Below, piece by piece: positions 44,081 to 55,162 of a stretch of 64,000 nt of DNA (position 1 is the first letter of the stretch; every line of letters starts with the position of its first letter). Position numbers and translations under genes: made by a program. The stretch is from Craterostigma plantagineum. Taxonomy: Eukaryota > Streptophyta > Magnoliopsida > Lamiales > Linderniaceae. The stretch is from the NCBI GenBank assembly GCA_027422505.1, contig JAPQWV010000001.1, forward strand, positions 1,674,001 through 1,738,000, written 5' to 3'. The notes under the pieces were generated by a model, which searched no databases, had not been told where the DNA came from, and was given only the letters and a program-made list of their open reading frames with translations.

Positions 44081-44615
44081 ATGTCGAACTCACCCAAATC
44101 TGCAGAAACCCGCGATGTCAGCCCAACATTGAGCGACACTGTCCACGATGCCTACCAATCCGGCGATTCCTCCACCATTTTTCACCTTCGCCGATGTCCC
44201 GCTCGGCGCCACTGTGTCCCAACCACGGCCAGTCCAGGCGAGTCGGTGGGAGGTGCACTAAATGTCCCGGCGCGCCAACGAACCCACCTCAGCCACCTTT
44301 TCATCAACCCCTGTTTCTGCGCCCAAAACCATCTGAGAAATCCCCCAAAACGTCAGTGAAGAAGAAGAAGAAGACGCTACAGAGCTCGACCATCTCCTGT
44401 AGCCCCGACACCCCAAAAGCAACCGCCTCCGACAAGCCCGAGTTTCAAAGGGGCCGAAGTCCACGGCAGCGAAAGCCCATTACCTTAACAAGCTCGTCGT
44501 CGGAGTGGGAAACTGACACCTCTGAGGATGAGCCCCCGAAGATGGCCACTGAACCCACTGTTCAGGGGGAGGCCAGCTCTGCCAAGGCCTCGAGTCCGGC
44601 TCAAGAAAAGGCAGC
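44081..44615 (+). pseudogene. Extra ORF (env-like position) of the SIRE-like element, truncated
   Basis: Begins MSNSPKSAETRDVSPTLSD at 44081. After one frame change near 44200 it continues as a Ser/Pro/Lys-rich stretch with a KKKKK run and SSSSEWETDTSEDE near 44500. Position and composition match the extra 3' ORF of the SIRE lineage, whose function is unknown. It is cut at about 44615, where the frame runs without interruption into the gag of the next element. Confidence 0.55.
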
Positions 44616-47600
44616 CTCGGACCCGTTGCCCACTGTGAATAAGGTTTTCTCTCTTATGATTCAAGAAGAAAAGCAAAGATCCATGTCTCGACAGTCTTGC
44701 GAAAACTGATGATCAACTTCAGAACATAGCTATGATGGCAGCTAAGAATGGCCCTGATATGCCCAGGAAGGAAGCTATGCGCAGAGAAGGATTTTGGGAG
44801 GCCATGTGTACAACATTGTAACAAGAAAGGCAAACCAATAGATACATGTTATCAAGTGCATGGGTATCCCCCAGGATTTATGCAAAATCAGAAGCTAAAG
44901 TCGGCAAGATTGAACCAGTGCATCACTGATCATCCGAGCAAAGTGTGTCACAGTCTTATCAACAGCCACAACAAGGAAAGCATGGTGCAGCTACAGGTAA
45001 CACCACTTCAATTGGAGAGCCTGAGGACACTAATCAATCAGTCCGTGGCACAACAGTCATCAGAAAATGGTGAGAATTCACAACTTACTGAAAATGGAGA
45101 AGGTATATGCCTTTCATTTAACTTGCCTAGACTACGAAGTCACAAAGTTTGGTTACTAGATTCTGGTGCCACTAGGCACGTGTGTGGTGACAAAAGTCTA
45201 CTATCAGGCTTACATGAAATCACTATGTCCAATATAATTTTACCAGATAATTCAGTAGTGCAAGTAAATAAGGCAGGTACTTGTTTCATCAGTGAACACA
45301 TTATCTTGACAGACGTGTTGTATGTCCCCCAGTTTCACTTCAACCTTATATCTGTGAGCTATTTGGCAATCATGCAAAACTGTTCTTTTGTTCTTGGTTC
45401 TAAAGGCTTTGAAATGCAGGATCATTCCCACCGAGTGATTGGCAAGGTAGGAACTTTGGAGGCCTTTATGTTCTTGAAGCTGTCCCAGTGACTCAGTCTA
45501 AAAGAATAGATAATAGCCCTAGTTCTGTTTCTCTCAATAAGATGTCAATAGACTTGTGGCATGCTAGGCTTGGACATCCATCTGATAAGGTTTTAGATGT
45601 ACTCAAAAGTTCATTAGGTCATGATAAAAGCTCAAAAGGCTCGTATTGTAAGATATGTCCATTAGCTAAGCAAAAGAAACTTGTCTTCCCGATGATAGAA
45701 AAACAGCTTGTGCTCAGTTTGATTTGGTCCACTGTGATGTTTGGGGGCCCTTTCACCACCCCTCACATCTCGGACACCAATATTTCATAACTATAGTTGA
45801 TGATTATTCACGTTTCACTTGGGTCTTTATGATAAAATTTAAATCTGAAGTTCAGAAAGTTATCTCTTACTATCTTGCTATGATAGAGACACATTTCAGG
45901 GCTCGAGTGAAGGTTATTAGGACTGATAACGCTAGGGAATTCAACTTGGTAGAACTCTTTAGAGAAAAAGGAATCATTCACCATCTATCTTGTGTCCAAA
46001 CGCCGCAACAAAACTCCGTAGTAGAGCGCAAACACCAGCATCTATTGAATGTGGCTCGGGCACTGTTGTTTCAGTCAGGGCTGCCTATTAGATTTTGGTC
46101 AGAATGTGTCTTGACGGCTACCTTTCTTATTATAGATTACCATCTGTGCAAACTAGGGAATATGAGTCCATACAGTCTGCTATACCAAAGACCAATAGAT
46201 TATGGTATGCTTCGTGTCTTTGGCTCTCTATGTTTTGCTTCCACATTGACAGCAGGTCGTAGGAAATTTGATCCAAGAGCACGGGCTTGTGTCTTTCTTG
46301 GATACCCCAATGGTGTGAAGGGCTACAAGGTAATGGATTTGCAGACCATGGAAGTGTTCATTTCCAGGGATGTAAGGTTTCATGAAGATGAACTGCCTTT
46401 CAAGACTCAACAATCATCACAAGTCACTGAAGACCCTTTTCCTACTCAGGTGCTGCCAAAGTCTTATCTTTCAGATTCTGTGGCAGACAATGAGGAACTA
46501 GTTACAACAGGCCCTTCAGATCCTGTAGTGAACAATGAGGAGTTAGTTGCTCCAGAACTCGATGACTCTACCCAGCCTGACCAAGCAGCACCAGACTCAG
46601 CCACCTTTGGCACTTCACAGCAGCCACAGCAGGATCAGACCTATGGTACCCACAGCAGCCACAGCAGAATCAGAGAAAGTCCACTAGGAAACAAGAAAGC
46701 CAGTTTATCTGAAAGATTTTCATTGTCATAAGCTGTCTCATGGCAAAGTCTTGTATCCAATCTCACAGGTTCTATCTTATCAACATCTTTCAAGGAACCA
46801 GCAACATTTCATCAATGGCATGTCTGAGGCAAAGGAACCTAAAAGCTATGCTCAGGCAGAAAAGGATGAGAGGTGGCGAGAGGCCATGAGGGAGGAATTC
46901 CAGGCACTCGAAGACAACCATACCTGGTCACTAACTCACCTTCCAAGAGGGAAGAAGTCAATTGGAAGTAGGTGGGTGTATAAGCTCAAGCTCAACTCAG
47001 ATGGTGAAGTAGTTAAACACAAGGCCCGCTTAGTTGCAAAAGGCTATGATCAGAGGGAAGGTGTCGACTATATAGACACGTTTGCGCCTGTAGCAAAGCC
47101 TAACACGATCAAGATAATGCTCACCTTGGCAGCAAAGCATGGCTGGACTCTGTTACAACTAGACATAAGCAATGCATTCCTCCATGGAGACTTGTTGGAA
47201 GAGGTCTACATGGATCTCCCGCAGGGCTTTTACCAACAGCATACCCGGGCAGGGCCGGACAGAATGGTTTGTAAGCTCCGAAAGTCTATTTATGGCCTAA
47301 AGCAGGCATCCCGGCAGTGGAACAAATGCTTCACTGAGGCAGTGCGTGACTTTGGCTTCCTCCAAACTCAGAGTGACCATACATTGTTCACCAAAGGAAA
47401 AGGGAGGATCTCGTTATGCTTTTGGTATATGTGGATGATATAATTTTAGCTGGGCCATCGGTTGCTGCAATTCATCAAGTCAAACAGTTTCTCAGCTCAC
47501 GTTTTAAAGTTAAAGACTTGGGCGACCTCAGTTACTTTCTTGGCATAGAAGTGGCTCGGAATAAGCAAGGTATATACATTACACAAAGACAATATACTCT

Positions 47601-48447
47601 CCAACTGCTAGAGGATACAGGATATCTCGATTCCAAGCCACTTTCTACACCCATGAACCCGAATGAAAAGCTGTCAGAGTCTGATGGAGAATTGCTAATT
47701 GACCCTTTCCGATATAGAAGATTGATAGGTCGTCTACTCTACTTGACTTTCACTCGGCCTGACATTGCGTTTGCCGTTCATAAGCTCAGTCAGTTTATAT
47801 CCACACCGAGAACAACTCACTTGATGGCTGCGCATCACCTTCTCAGATACCTCAAAGCTTCGCCAGGCCAAGGTCTTTTGCTCAGCTCTGCCCCAGATAC
47901 TAGCCTCAAGGGGTTCTCTGATGCGGATTGGGGCGCATGTCAAGATACTAGGAGGTCTGTAACAGGGTATTGCACATTCATAGGTGACTCCATGGTTACT
48001 TGGAAGGCGAAGAAACAAGCAACAATCTCTCGGTCCTCGACAGAAGCCGAGTATAGAGCTCTTGGCTCACTTGTGGCAGAGATCCTATGGATTACTCACT
48101 TGTTCACAGAATTAGGATTCCATTTACAGCAAACTCCAGTGGTATACTGTGATAACCAGTCGGCCTTGAAGCTGGCCTCGAATCCTAAGTTCCATGAACG
48201 CTCTAAACATATCGAAATCGACTGCCACTTCATCCGACATCACGTGTCAAGTGGGGCAGTCAAGCTCATTCCAGTGAGATCTGAGCATCAGCTGGCCGAT
48301 GTATTTACTAAGCCCCTTTCAGGGCCTATGCTGCGCCATTTCCTAGTCAAGATGGCGGTGATAAATCTCTACCATCCATCTTGTGGGGGGTATCAAAGAA
48401 TACAGAAGAAAATGAAGGCAGTACAGAGCCTCACTCGACATAACTGA
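44615..48447 (+). pseudogene. gag-pol of the second copia element, frameshifted
   Basis: Gag remnant DPLPTVNKVFSLMIQEEKQR, then a CCHC-like knuckle ending IDTCYQVHGYPPGF near 44870. Protease VWLLDSGATRHVCG lies at about 45150. GAG-pre-integrase is LWHARLGHPSDKVLDVL. Integrase (HCDVWGPFHHPSHLGH, then TIVDDYSRFTWVF, RTDNAREF, QNSVVERKHQHLLN) covers 45724-46250. Reverse transcriptase (SRWVYKLKLNSDGE, ARLVAKGYDQREGVDY, YVDDIILAG) covers 46850-47900. RNase H (GFSDADWGACQDTRRSVTGY, STEAEYRAL, HQLADVFTKPL) runs to 48447. Frame changes lie near 44690, 44820, 45490, 45700, 46735 and 47420. The RT and RNase H residues themselves are conserved. Confidence 0.88.
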
Positions 48448-48790
48448 AGCAGGCGCGAAGGCTTTACAAACAGAGTTTAAATCGAGCTTGGTTTATAAGC
48501 GTGAGTGCGACTTCTCAAATCAATAGGATTCACTTATTGAATTGCACTTGGTAGCGACGACTTCTATGAAGACATGAAGTGGACGTTGAAACAGACTAAA
48601 GGATTTCTTGGCGCCAAAATGCTTCGCTAACCATATAAAATGTTTTGCTCTGTATCTTCTTCAATTCAATTCTGTTCTGTAAATTTTCTGTCGTGTGAAT
48701 AAAGGAAATCATCTTCCCCGTGGATGTAGGATTCAATTAATGAATCTGAACCACGTAACTTCTGCTGTTCATACAAACGTTCAATTCACA
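48391..48790 (+). repeat. 3' LTR-like end of the second copia element
   Basis: Follows the polypurine tract. It contains a probable R/U5 part with AATAAAGGAAATCATC near 48700 and GGATGTAGGATTCA followed by CCACGTAAC near 48723-48758, both common in copia LTRs, and ends near CA at 48790. No matching copy exists on the 5' side, so borders are approximate. Confidence 0.55.
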
Positions 48791-48877
48791 GCTCAAACAA
48801 GCACTCGATTCACACTTTCTTTATGGTGTGAGGCGTGAACAGTTATAAATCTTTGCAATGATAGTTTTAAAGGGTAC

Positions 48878-49850
48878 CTTTGAACTGCAGTGGTTGTATG
48901 CGATGGCGTATTAGTCATCAGAATGGGATTCGAAGCTGAGGAAGGCTCACTAATCGAATCTGAAGGCCCTTTGGGTTTTCTAGCTGATATGCATAAACTA
49001 ACATCAGAATTCGTCACCGAGCATGATATCGAATGTAATAATTAAACTGGGAAAGAATTAACAACTTACGGTTTAATCTTGCTAATACCTCCTTTCTCCT
49101 CCCTTCCAACTTCTCTTTTGTATCGTTGAGGCTCTCGTACTGTGGTGCGTATGTTATTTGGATTCGATTCCCAAGGAAAACGGACTCATCAAGCTTTCTT
49201 TTCGCAAACCTGTCAAGAGATTTAGGAGTCGCATTTTCAACTAAACAATGTCTTGAAAACTCATTTTCCTATACAATTGGTGACCTGGCGTTGTTGATTT
49301 GGTGAAACTTTATCCAATAAACATCTGTATATGCCTCGCAATCTTCAGCATCCATTGGCTTACATCTGAAGACAATTCAATACTCACAATTACATCAATA
49401 ATTCCATTGCCCAGAGATATTTCGCCCACTAAATTGACAGCAATTCTGATAATTAAATTCTAACCAGTTCTGTTTCTTGGTTTAAATAATTCACAGAGCC
49501 ATTTAATGCAGAAGAAAATAGCAATATGAGATAAGCATGAATCAGCTGGGACAACCAATCCAACTCACTGTTTTACAAAGCACTCCAAAATTTTACCTGT
49601 AGAGAATTCATATGAAAGTCTATCTATACTCACTCGTCAACTGGCCCATAAGTAGAGAACAGTTTCAAGAGCTCGTCACCACAACCCAGAGAAGGAACAT
49701 TCCTCACAACAAGGTATCTGCGTATAACAGGAAAACGGAAAAAAAAAAGAATCAAATAGCCTATAGCCCGAAAAAAAAAATCACATACTTCGATTCATCG
49801 CAGATCGTATACACGCGAACTGCACGAGGCTCGTCTTTGTATTTGGGCAT
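48878..49850 (-). pseudogene. RBM48: RNA-binding protein 48 (RBM48), 3'-truncated
   Basis: Host gene on the minus strand. Exons: 49789-49850 (MPKYKDEPRAVRVYTICDES), 49634-49717 (YLVVRNVPSLGCGDELLKLF), 49285-49365 (MDAEDCEAYTDVYWIKFH), 49070-49209 (RFAKRKLDESVFLGNRIQIT) and 48878-48983 (RKPKGPSDSIS to TTTAVQR). Introns are GT/AG and phases fit without any frameshift. The RRM spans exons 2-4. RBM48 pairs with ARMC7 in animals and works in U12-type intron splicing in maize. After the donor at 48877 the intron runs into the copia LTR at about 48790, and the last exon or exons are not found on either side of the retrotransposons. The gene is therefore cut short here unless the copia pair sits within a very long intron with the end lost to deletion. 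Confidence 0.85.
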
Positions 49851-50794
49851 CGTTCGATTCGAGGTTGCTGTAAAAATTCAATGGAAGCGACAAGCGTCAA
49901 AACGATGAAGAAAAAAATTACTCAAGAAAAAAAAAAAAAGTGGACGCAGTGAAAGTGTCTAAATGGGCTGCATTCTGAAAAGCCCGAAGGATTTAAATGG
50001 GCTTAGTTGAGTCCAATACGTTACGGGCCCAATTCCATGATCCTGGCAAAGAGTTATGAAGCTTCATACTACAACCTAAAAACATAGATATAAAATATAT
50101 TATCATGAAAATGTATTTAATTATGTGACTGTGAATGAATCAATGAAGCACCCTCCAAGATCTTTGGCAAGTGTGTTTAAAGCTTTATTCGCTGTTACAA
50201 TCGATTAGTATAAAGTTATAAACAAAAACCTTTTGTCAATACATGCATGGTAATAGAACATTACAGCTCGGAAACTGATCAAGTTATATATCTATACCAA
50301 CCAATCTTCACGAGCTTATTCTTTTCAAAATAGAAATAAAATGATTTAGATAGTCTGGGGTCTATACATGTTCATATATAACCTCTATAGAATAGCTTGA
50401 ATGATTGCTAACAATTAACATATCTGAATACGAGACTAAAATAAGTAGTATTCTAAATAGGAAAAAGAAAAATATGTAGGCCCTAAAAGCAAAGCAACGT
50501 CCGTGAAGGCTTGTTTTTATAGCCTCGCCCTACTAAACAATGCCACGTATTTCACAAACCCTAATAATACGCCAAAATAGAATAATGACAAGGAAAACAC
50601 ATCAATTCTTGAATTCGTGAAACACATGGATTGATGTGATTTGCACACAAAATTTCACAGACAAAAAAAGCCTCTTATTAACTGAAGCTTCACATGCGAA
50701 GCGCAAACTATGTAGTACAGCCTGTGAGAGTAGAATTAAATCTTTTTGTCACGTTGGTTCTTGTCCAATAATCGATTTACGTAGGTATGATAAT
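49851..50794. other. Intergenic sequence between RBM48 and the second copy of the duplication
   Basis: No gene found. The first 150 bases are the RBM48 upstream region with A-runs at about 49905-49940. The rest is A/T-rich. The border to the duplicated segment lies at or before 50795, where alignment to base 1 of the window starts, so the true left border of the duplication is outside the window. Confidence 0.5.
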
Positions 50795-51527
50795 ACACAG
50801 AAGAGACGAATATGTGCGAAGAATGAATAAATGGGGAAAAGGGCGAAGAAATTAATTGGACTTTTGTGACGAAAGTCAATAAGGCTAGGTCAAAAGTCAG
50901 CGCCCAGATAAATGATATAATTAGACTACAAGCATTTCCTCTATATTTTTTTCTATTTATAAAATTTCTTATTCTTAGTTAAATAAATTATCGAAATTAA
51001 ACAGAAAATTAATGATAAAGTTATCAAAATTAAAAATCATGAAGATTTTATATTTTTATTTTTTGAAAATGAGAAGAAAAAAGAAAATAAATTAAACAGA
51101 AAATAAACTAATTGAATAATGTCTGTTTAAAAAAATCGAAAAAGAAAAAAAAAGAAACTTAAAGGAAAAGACATTAAAACATAAAAGTTTTTCTCTCGGT
51201 CGCGTCATCGTCTTCTTCATCTGTTTCTTCCCCAAATTTCATACATCAAAATAAGAAAAAAGTAAAAAAAAAAAGAGTAGCGGGGAACAATGTCCCGCTA
51301 AGGATAGCGTGGCCCTGTAGCACTAGCACCCGCCACCAATAGTGTGGCGTTTAGAGGACAACTGGAGATGATTTATCGCCATGCATGGAGTGTAACGCCA
51401 GCTATCACGGGGCTGTTGGAGATGCTCTTATAGTAATGAATTGAACTTAAACTCGCAATTTCTTGCATGAGTCGATTTACTTTTTACCTATCTAAATGAC
51501 TTTTTATGATATTCAACGAGTTGCTGT

Positions 51528-51997
51528 TAGGGTTGTCAGTGGGGCGGGGATTCTCCGTCCCCGCGGGGATCCGCCCCGAATAGGACGGGGAATCCCGCTA
51601 TTCTATCCCCGCGGGGCGGGGACGGGGGAATATTTTTCCCCGCGGATATCCCCGCCCCGTTCCCCGCCCCGTCCCCGAAATTAAAATAATAATTATTATA
51701 TTCAAATAATATTATTATAAGATAAATAATATGAAAATGTACTTTGAATAATATTAAAATAATATAAATATGATTAAAATATAGTTTAAATAAATTAATT
51801 AATATTAAAATATAGTTTAAATAATATTAAAATAATAAAAATTGAATTTTTTTTTAAAATATTGACGGGGCGGGGAATCCCCGTGGGGACGGGGATCCCC
51901 GCGGGGACGGGGACGGGGACGATTTCGTCCCCGTTTGCTCGCGGGGCGGGGACAGGAATTAGATCCCCGCCCCGAACCCGCCCCGTTGACAACCCTA
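51528..51997. mobile_element. GC-rich-ended hAT-type MITE (copy 2)
   Basis: Same element and same 8-bp duplication GTTGCTGT (51520-51527 and 51998-52005) as the copy at 737-1208. It is two bases shorter, one C fewer near 51594 and one fewer near 51938, both in homopolymer or near-homopolymer context. Confidence 0.88.
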
Positions 51998-52541
51998 GTT
52001 GCTGTCCAGAGGCTGGACACGTGGAGATTTGCTATTCATCGTGACGTCAGCATATTACAGTTAGGGCTTAATAATTTGAGACGTGGTTAAGAAGACCATA
52101 GTACGAAAATAAACTAATAAATCCCGTGAAGAGAAGAGAAGAGAAAGACTCCATGTGAGAGCTGTTCTAATCAGTATAAGTGCCCCTTGCTTGACAATCT
52201 ATAGCCCCACTCACGTGTCTGTCTTCTGCGAATTTTTTTTTTCAAATTACATAACTTTAACTAACAAAAACATAGAATATTATCAAATTTATGAGACCAA
52301 GGGGAACATGTTTAAGGACGATATGAAAGTACATATGGTGAGAATACATATACGGAATCATATCCCAGTTGAACAAATAAGAGACATGTAACGTAAATAA
52401 TCTTACTTTTGCACGTTTGTTCGTTTAACATTAGTATATCTTAAGACAAATCGACTAATTTATTAATGATCTAAATCAACCTTTTAGCAAAAGAAAAAAA
52501 AATCAGGCGTGGTAAGCTGCTAAATACACTGAGATCCTCGG

Positions 52542-52557
52542 CTATATATATATAAAG
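52542..52557 (+). promoter_or_regulatory. TATA box of polygalacturonase copy 2
   Basis: Identical in sequence and spacing to the element at 1753-1768, about 100 bases before the start codon at 52650. Confidence 0.6.
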
Positions 52558-52649
52558 CCACTCTCTTCTCTACTACACTTCAAACAGCAGCGAGAAATAA
52601 AGCAATTGGCCCTTCACACTACACACCACCTTTCGATCATCGTATCGTC

Positions 52650-55162
52650 ATGGGTGGTTTTTGCTTTAAGAACCTCACATTTCTCATCTCAGTAGTTTTC
52701 TTACTCTTCCTCTGTCCAAACATTATAAACACCTGCAATGCAAGAACAAGAAGAGTAGGCAAGCACTGGAGAATAATTAGGGCCCGAAGCTCAAATATCC
52801 CATCTTCTTCTCTGTATAAGAAGAAGGGCGGCAACGATCATCATCAAAATCACAAAGCCAATGCAAAGGCGAAGCAGACGCCACAGCCTCCAAAGAAAGG
52901 CTACGGTAATGAAAATGCACATCGCCTGAAGGTGTTCGACGTCTTGGATTTCGGAGCTAAAGGCGATGGAAAAACAGTTGACACTAAGGTGTGTTGCCTA
53001 AGCTGACACTAGCTTGGTTCTTGACACATTTGTTCTGTTTCAGTACAACCCCACCTTTTCATTTTCGCTCTTATTGCGTATAAGATCTTCCACATTTTGT
53101 CATTCGATATGAGATCATGATGATTTCATATAGAAGTAACATTATCGACCTGATAGGGTGGATAGATATCTGAAGTATAACCGTTCGAAGAGTAGGTAGT
53201 TGTCCCATGTTTTCCAGCTGTAGATGTAAAAGGCATTGAGTTGAATTATAAAATAAAGGGAACTTTCTCGCCTTGTAGCCACGAGCCCTGGTAAGAATGT
53301 GTGGCTAAAGGTGTAGAATATAGAATTGTTTCAGAAGTAGACAAAAGGATCATGGTGGTCCACTTAAATGCTTACCAGACTTCGTTCCAAAGCTAAACTA
53401 ACAACAGTGTGGTGTCAAACTGTCCAAAAAGTGTGTGCTGTCCAAGTTTCATATTATATTCAAGTATAAAAAAAAATGAAACTTTAAGCTGTTCTTGAAA
53501 AAAAATAAAAATTCAGGCTTTCCAAGGTGCTTGGGCTGCTGCTTGCAAAGTTGAGGCATCAGTGATCAATGTCCCAGCACGTTATGTATTCCTCGTTGGA
53601 CCCATCTCATTTTCAGGTCCCTATTGCCAAAAGGACATAGTTTTCCAGGTAACTTTCTTACACGAGTATTGAAAGGGAGAAATTTGATTTTCTTGAATCT
53701 GATAAAAACCTGTTTCCGCATCTTTTTTCTGCAGCTAGATGGGAAAATTGTCGCGCCGACGAGCTCGAGCAGTTGGGGCTCGGGCCTTCTTCAATGGCTC
53801 GAATTCACGAAGCTCGTTGGGCTTACAATAAGGGGAAGTGGCACCATTGATGGGAATGGAGCTGTATGGTGGCAGGAAACTTACGAAGATGGCGGCCATG
53901 ATCCCTTTGATGATCAATTGAAGATCATCAACCCTTTAAACGGATCTTTCCCACAAAAGCCTCAACTTCCTGTAACAACATCGATCTTCATCAGTTCCTT
54001 ATCTGAGTTTAAGGTTGTCTCTCGTCTTTCTTAGTCTTAACCGAAGATTTATTCCTTGTGGCGCAGATGAGGAGCTCGCTTTCTAGCAAGATGCCAAGCA
54101 TAAAGCCAACTGTAAGAACCAATTCACACTTCTCGGAAAAAAAAAATCCAATCTTGATAGTTGTTCAGAGGAACTTACCAAACAAATACAGGCGCTAAGG
54201 TTCTATGGAAGCTTCAACGTTACAGTGACGGGCATAACCATCCAAAACAGCCCACAGTGCCATTTGAAGTTCGACAATTGTATTGGTGTTTCGGTCTACA
54301 ACTTCACCGCCTCGTCGCCGGGCGATAGCCCTAACACTGATGGGATTCATCTGCAGAACTCCAAAGACGTGCTCATTCGCAGTTCCAATCTCGGCTGCGG
54401 TGAGTTTCCTGACCTTTTAACTCTACGCTCTGTAAATGCGATTTCTAGAAGCCACATTTTCTCCTCGTCATTTCTTCAAACACATTGTGTGTGTTATGTT
54501 CAGGCGACGACTGCGTCTCAATACAGACGGGATGCACCAACGTGTACATACACAACATCAACTGCGGCCCAGGCCACGGCATAAGCATCGGCGGGCTTGG
54601 CAAAGACAACACCAAAGCCTGCGTATCGAACATCACAGTCCGCGACGTCACCATGCGAAACACCATGAACGGCGTCCGAATCAAGACGTGGCAGGTAAAA
54701 TCAACACACACACAATTAACAGAATAATCAATCCAAAACGCACCCTAAAATTCCATCCAGGGAGGTTCTGGATCCGTACGAGGCGTACAGTTCTCCAACA
54801 TCCAAGTCTCCGAAGTGCAGCTGCCGATCGTGATCGACCAATTCTACTGCGACAAGGCCAAGTGCAAGAATCAGACGGCGGCCGTCGCCTTGTCGGGGAT
54901 CAGCTACGAGAACATCAGAGGGACGTACACGGTGAAGCCCGTGCACTTGGCTTGCAGCGACGACGCGCCGTGCACCGACGTGACCTTGAGCAACGTACGG
55001 CTGACGCCGCGGCCGGCGAAGTATCACATGTTCGGTCCTTACTGCTGGAAAACTTTCGGTCAGCTTTACACTCCCAGCTTGCCGCCGGTGGATTGCTTGA
55101 TGACGGGGAAACGTCAGAACAACAAACTACAGAGAGATGGCGATTCTTGCTACAGTGAGTGA
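52650..55162 (+). CDS. Polygalacturonase, glycoside hydrolase family 28 (copy 2)
   Basis: Exons 52650-52988, 53517-53648, 53735-53971, 54067-54111, 54192-54399, 54504-54694 and 54761-55162. The coding exons read the same protein as copy 1, including the signal peptide, [18 protein letters not shown] and RIKTW motifs. The differences I found are in introns: one A fewer near 53395 and one A fewer in the run near 53505. If both copies exist in the genome, the plant has two functional, coding-identical genes with identical promoters. Confidence 0.92.

Larger units (their letters stand above)
37192..44615 (+). mobile_element. SIRE-like Ty1/copia retrotransposon, 3'-truncated
   Basis: Order gag, protease, integrase, reverse transcriptase, RNase H, then a long 3' region with an extra ORF, as in the SIRE/Maximus copia lineage. 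A 5' leader or LTR lies before the gag start at 37931, but no second copy of it exists downstream, so the 3' LTR is lost. The element stops at about 44615, where a different copia element begins. The coding region has many 1-base indels. A palindromic motif of the form TGTTGnnnCAACA recurs at least nine times through the element. It sits between the tRNA-Ile gene and the truncated RBM48 gene. Confidence 0.85.
44615..48790 (+). mobile_element. Second Ty1/copia retrotransposon, 5'-truncated
   Basis: A copia element of another lineage, whose zinc knuckle is of the HGYPPGF kind seen in RE1/Retrofit-type elements. It lacks its 5' LTR and N-terminal gag. It keeps late gag, protease, integrase, reverse transcriptase and RNase H, a G-rich polypurine tract (48385-48390) and one 3' LTR-like sequence. 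Single-base frame changes divide the coding region into at least six pieces. Confidence 0.87.
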
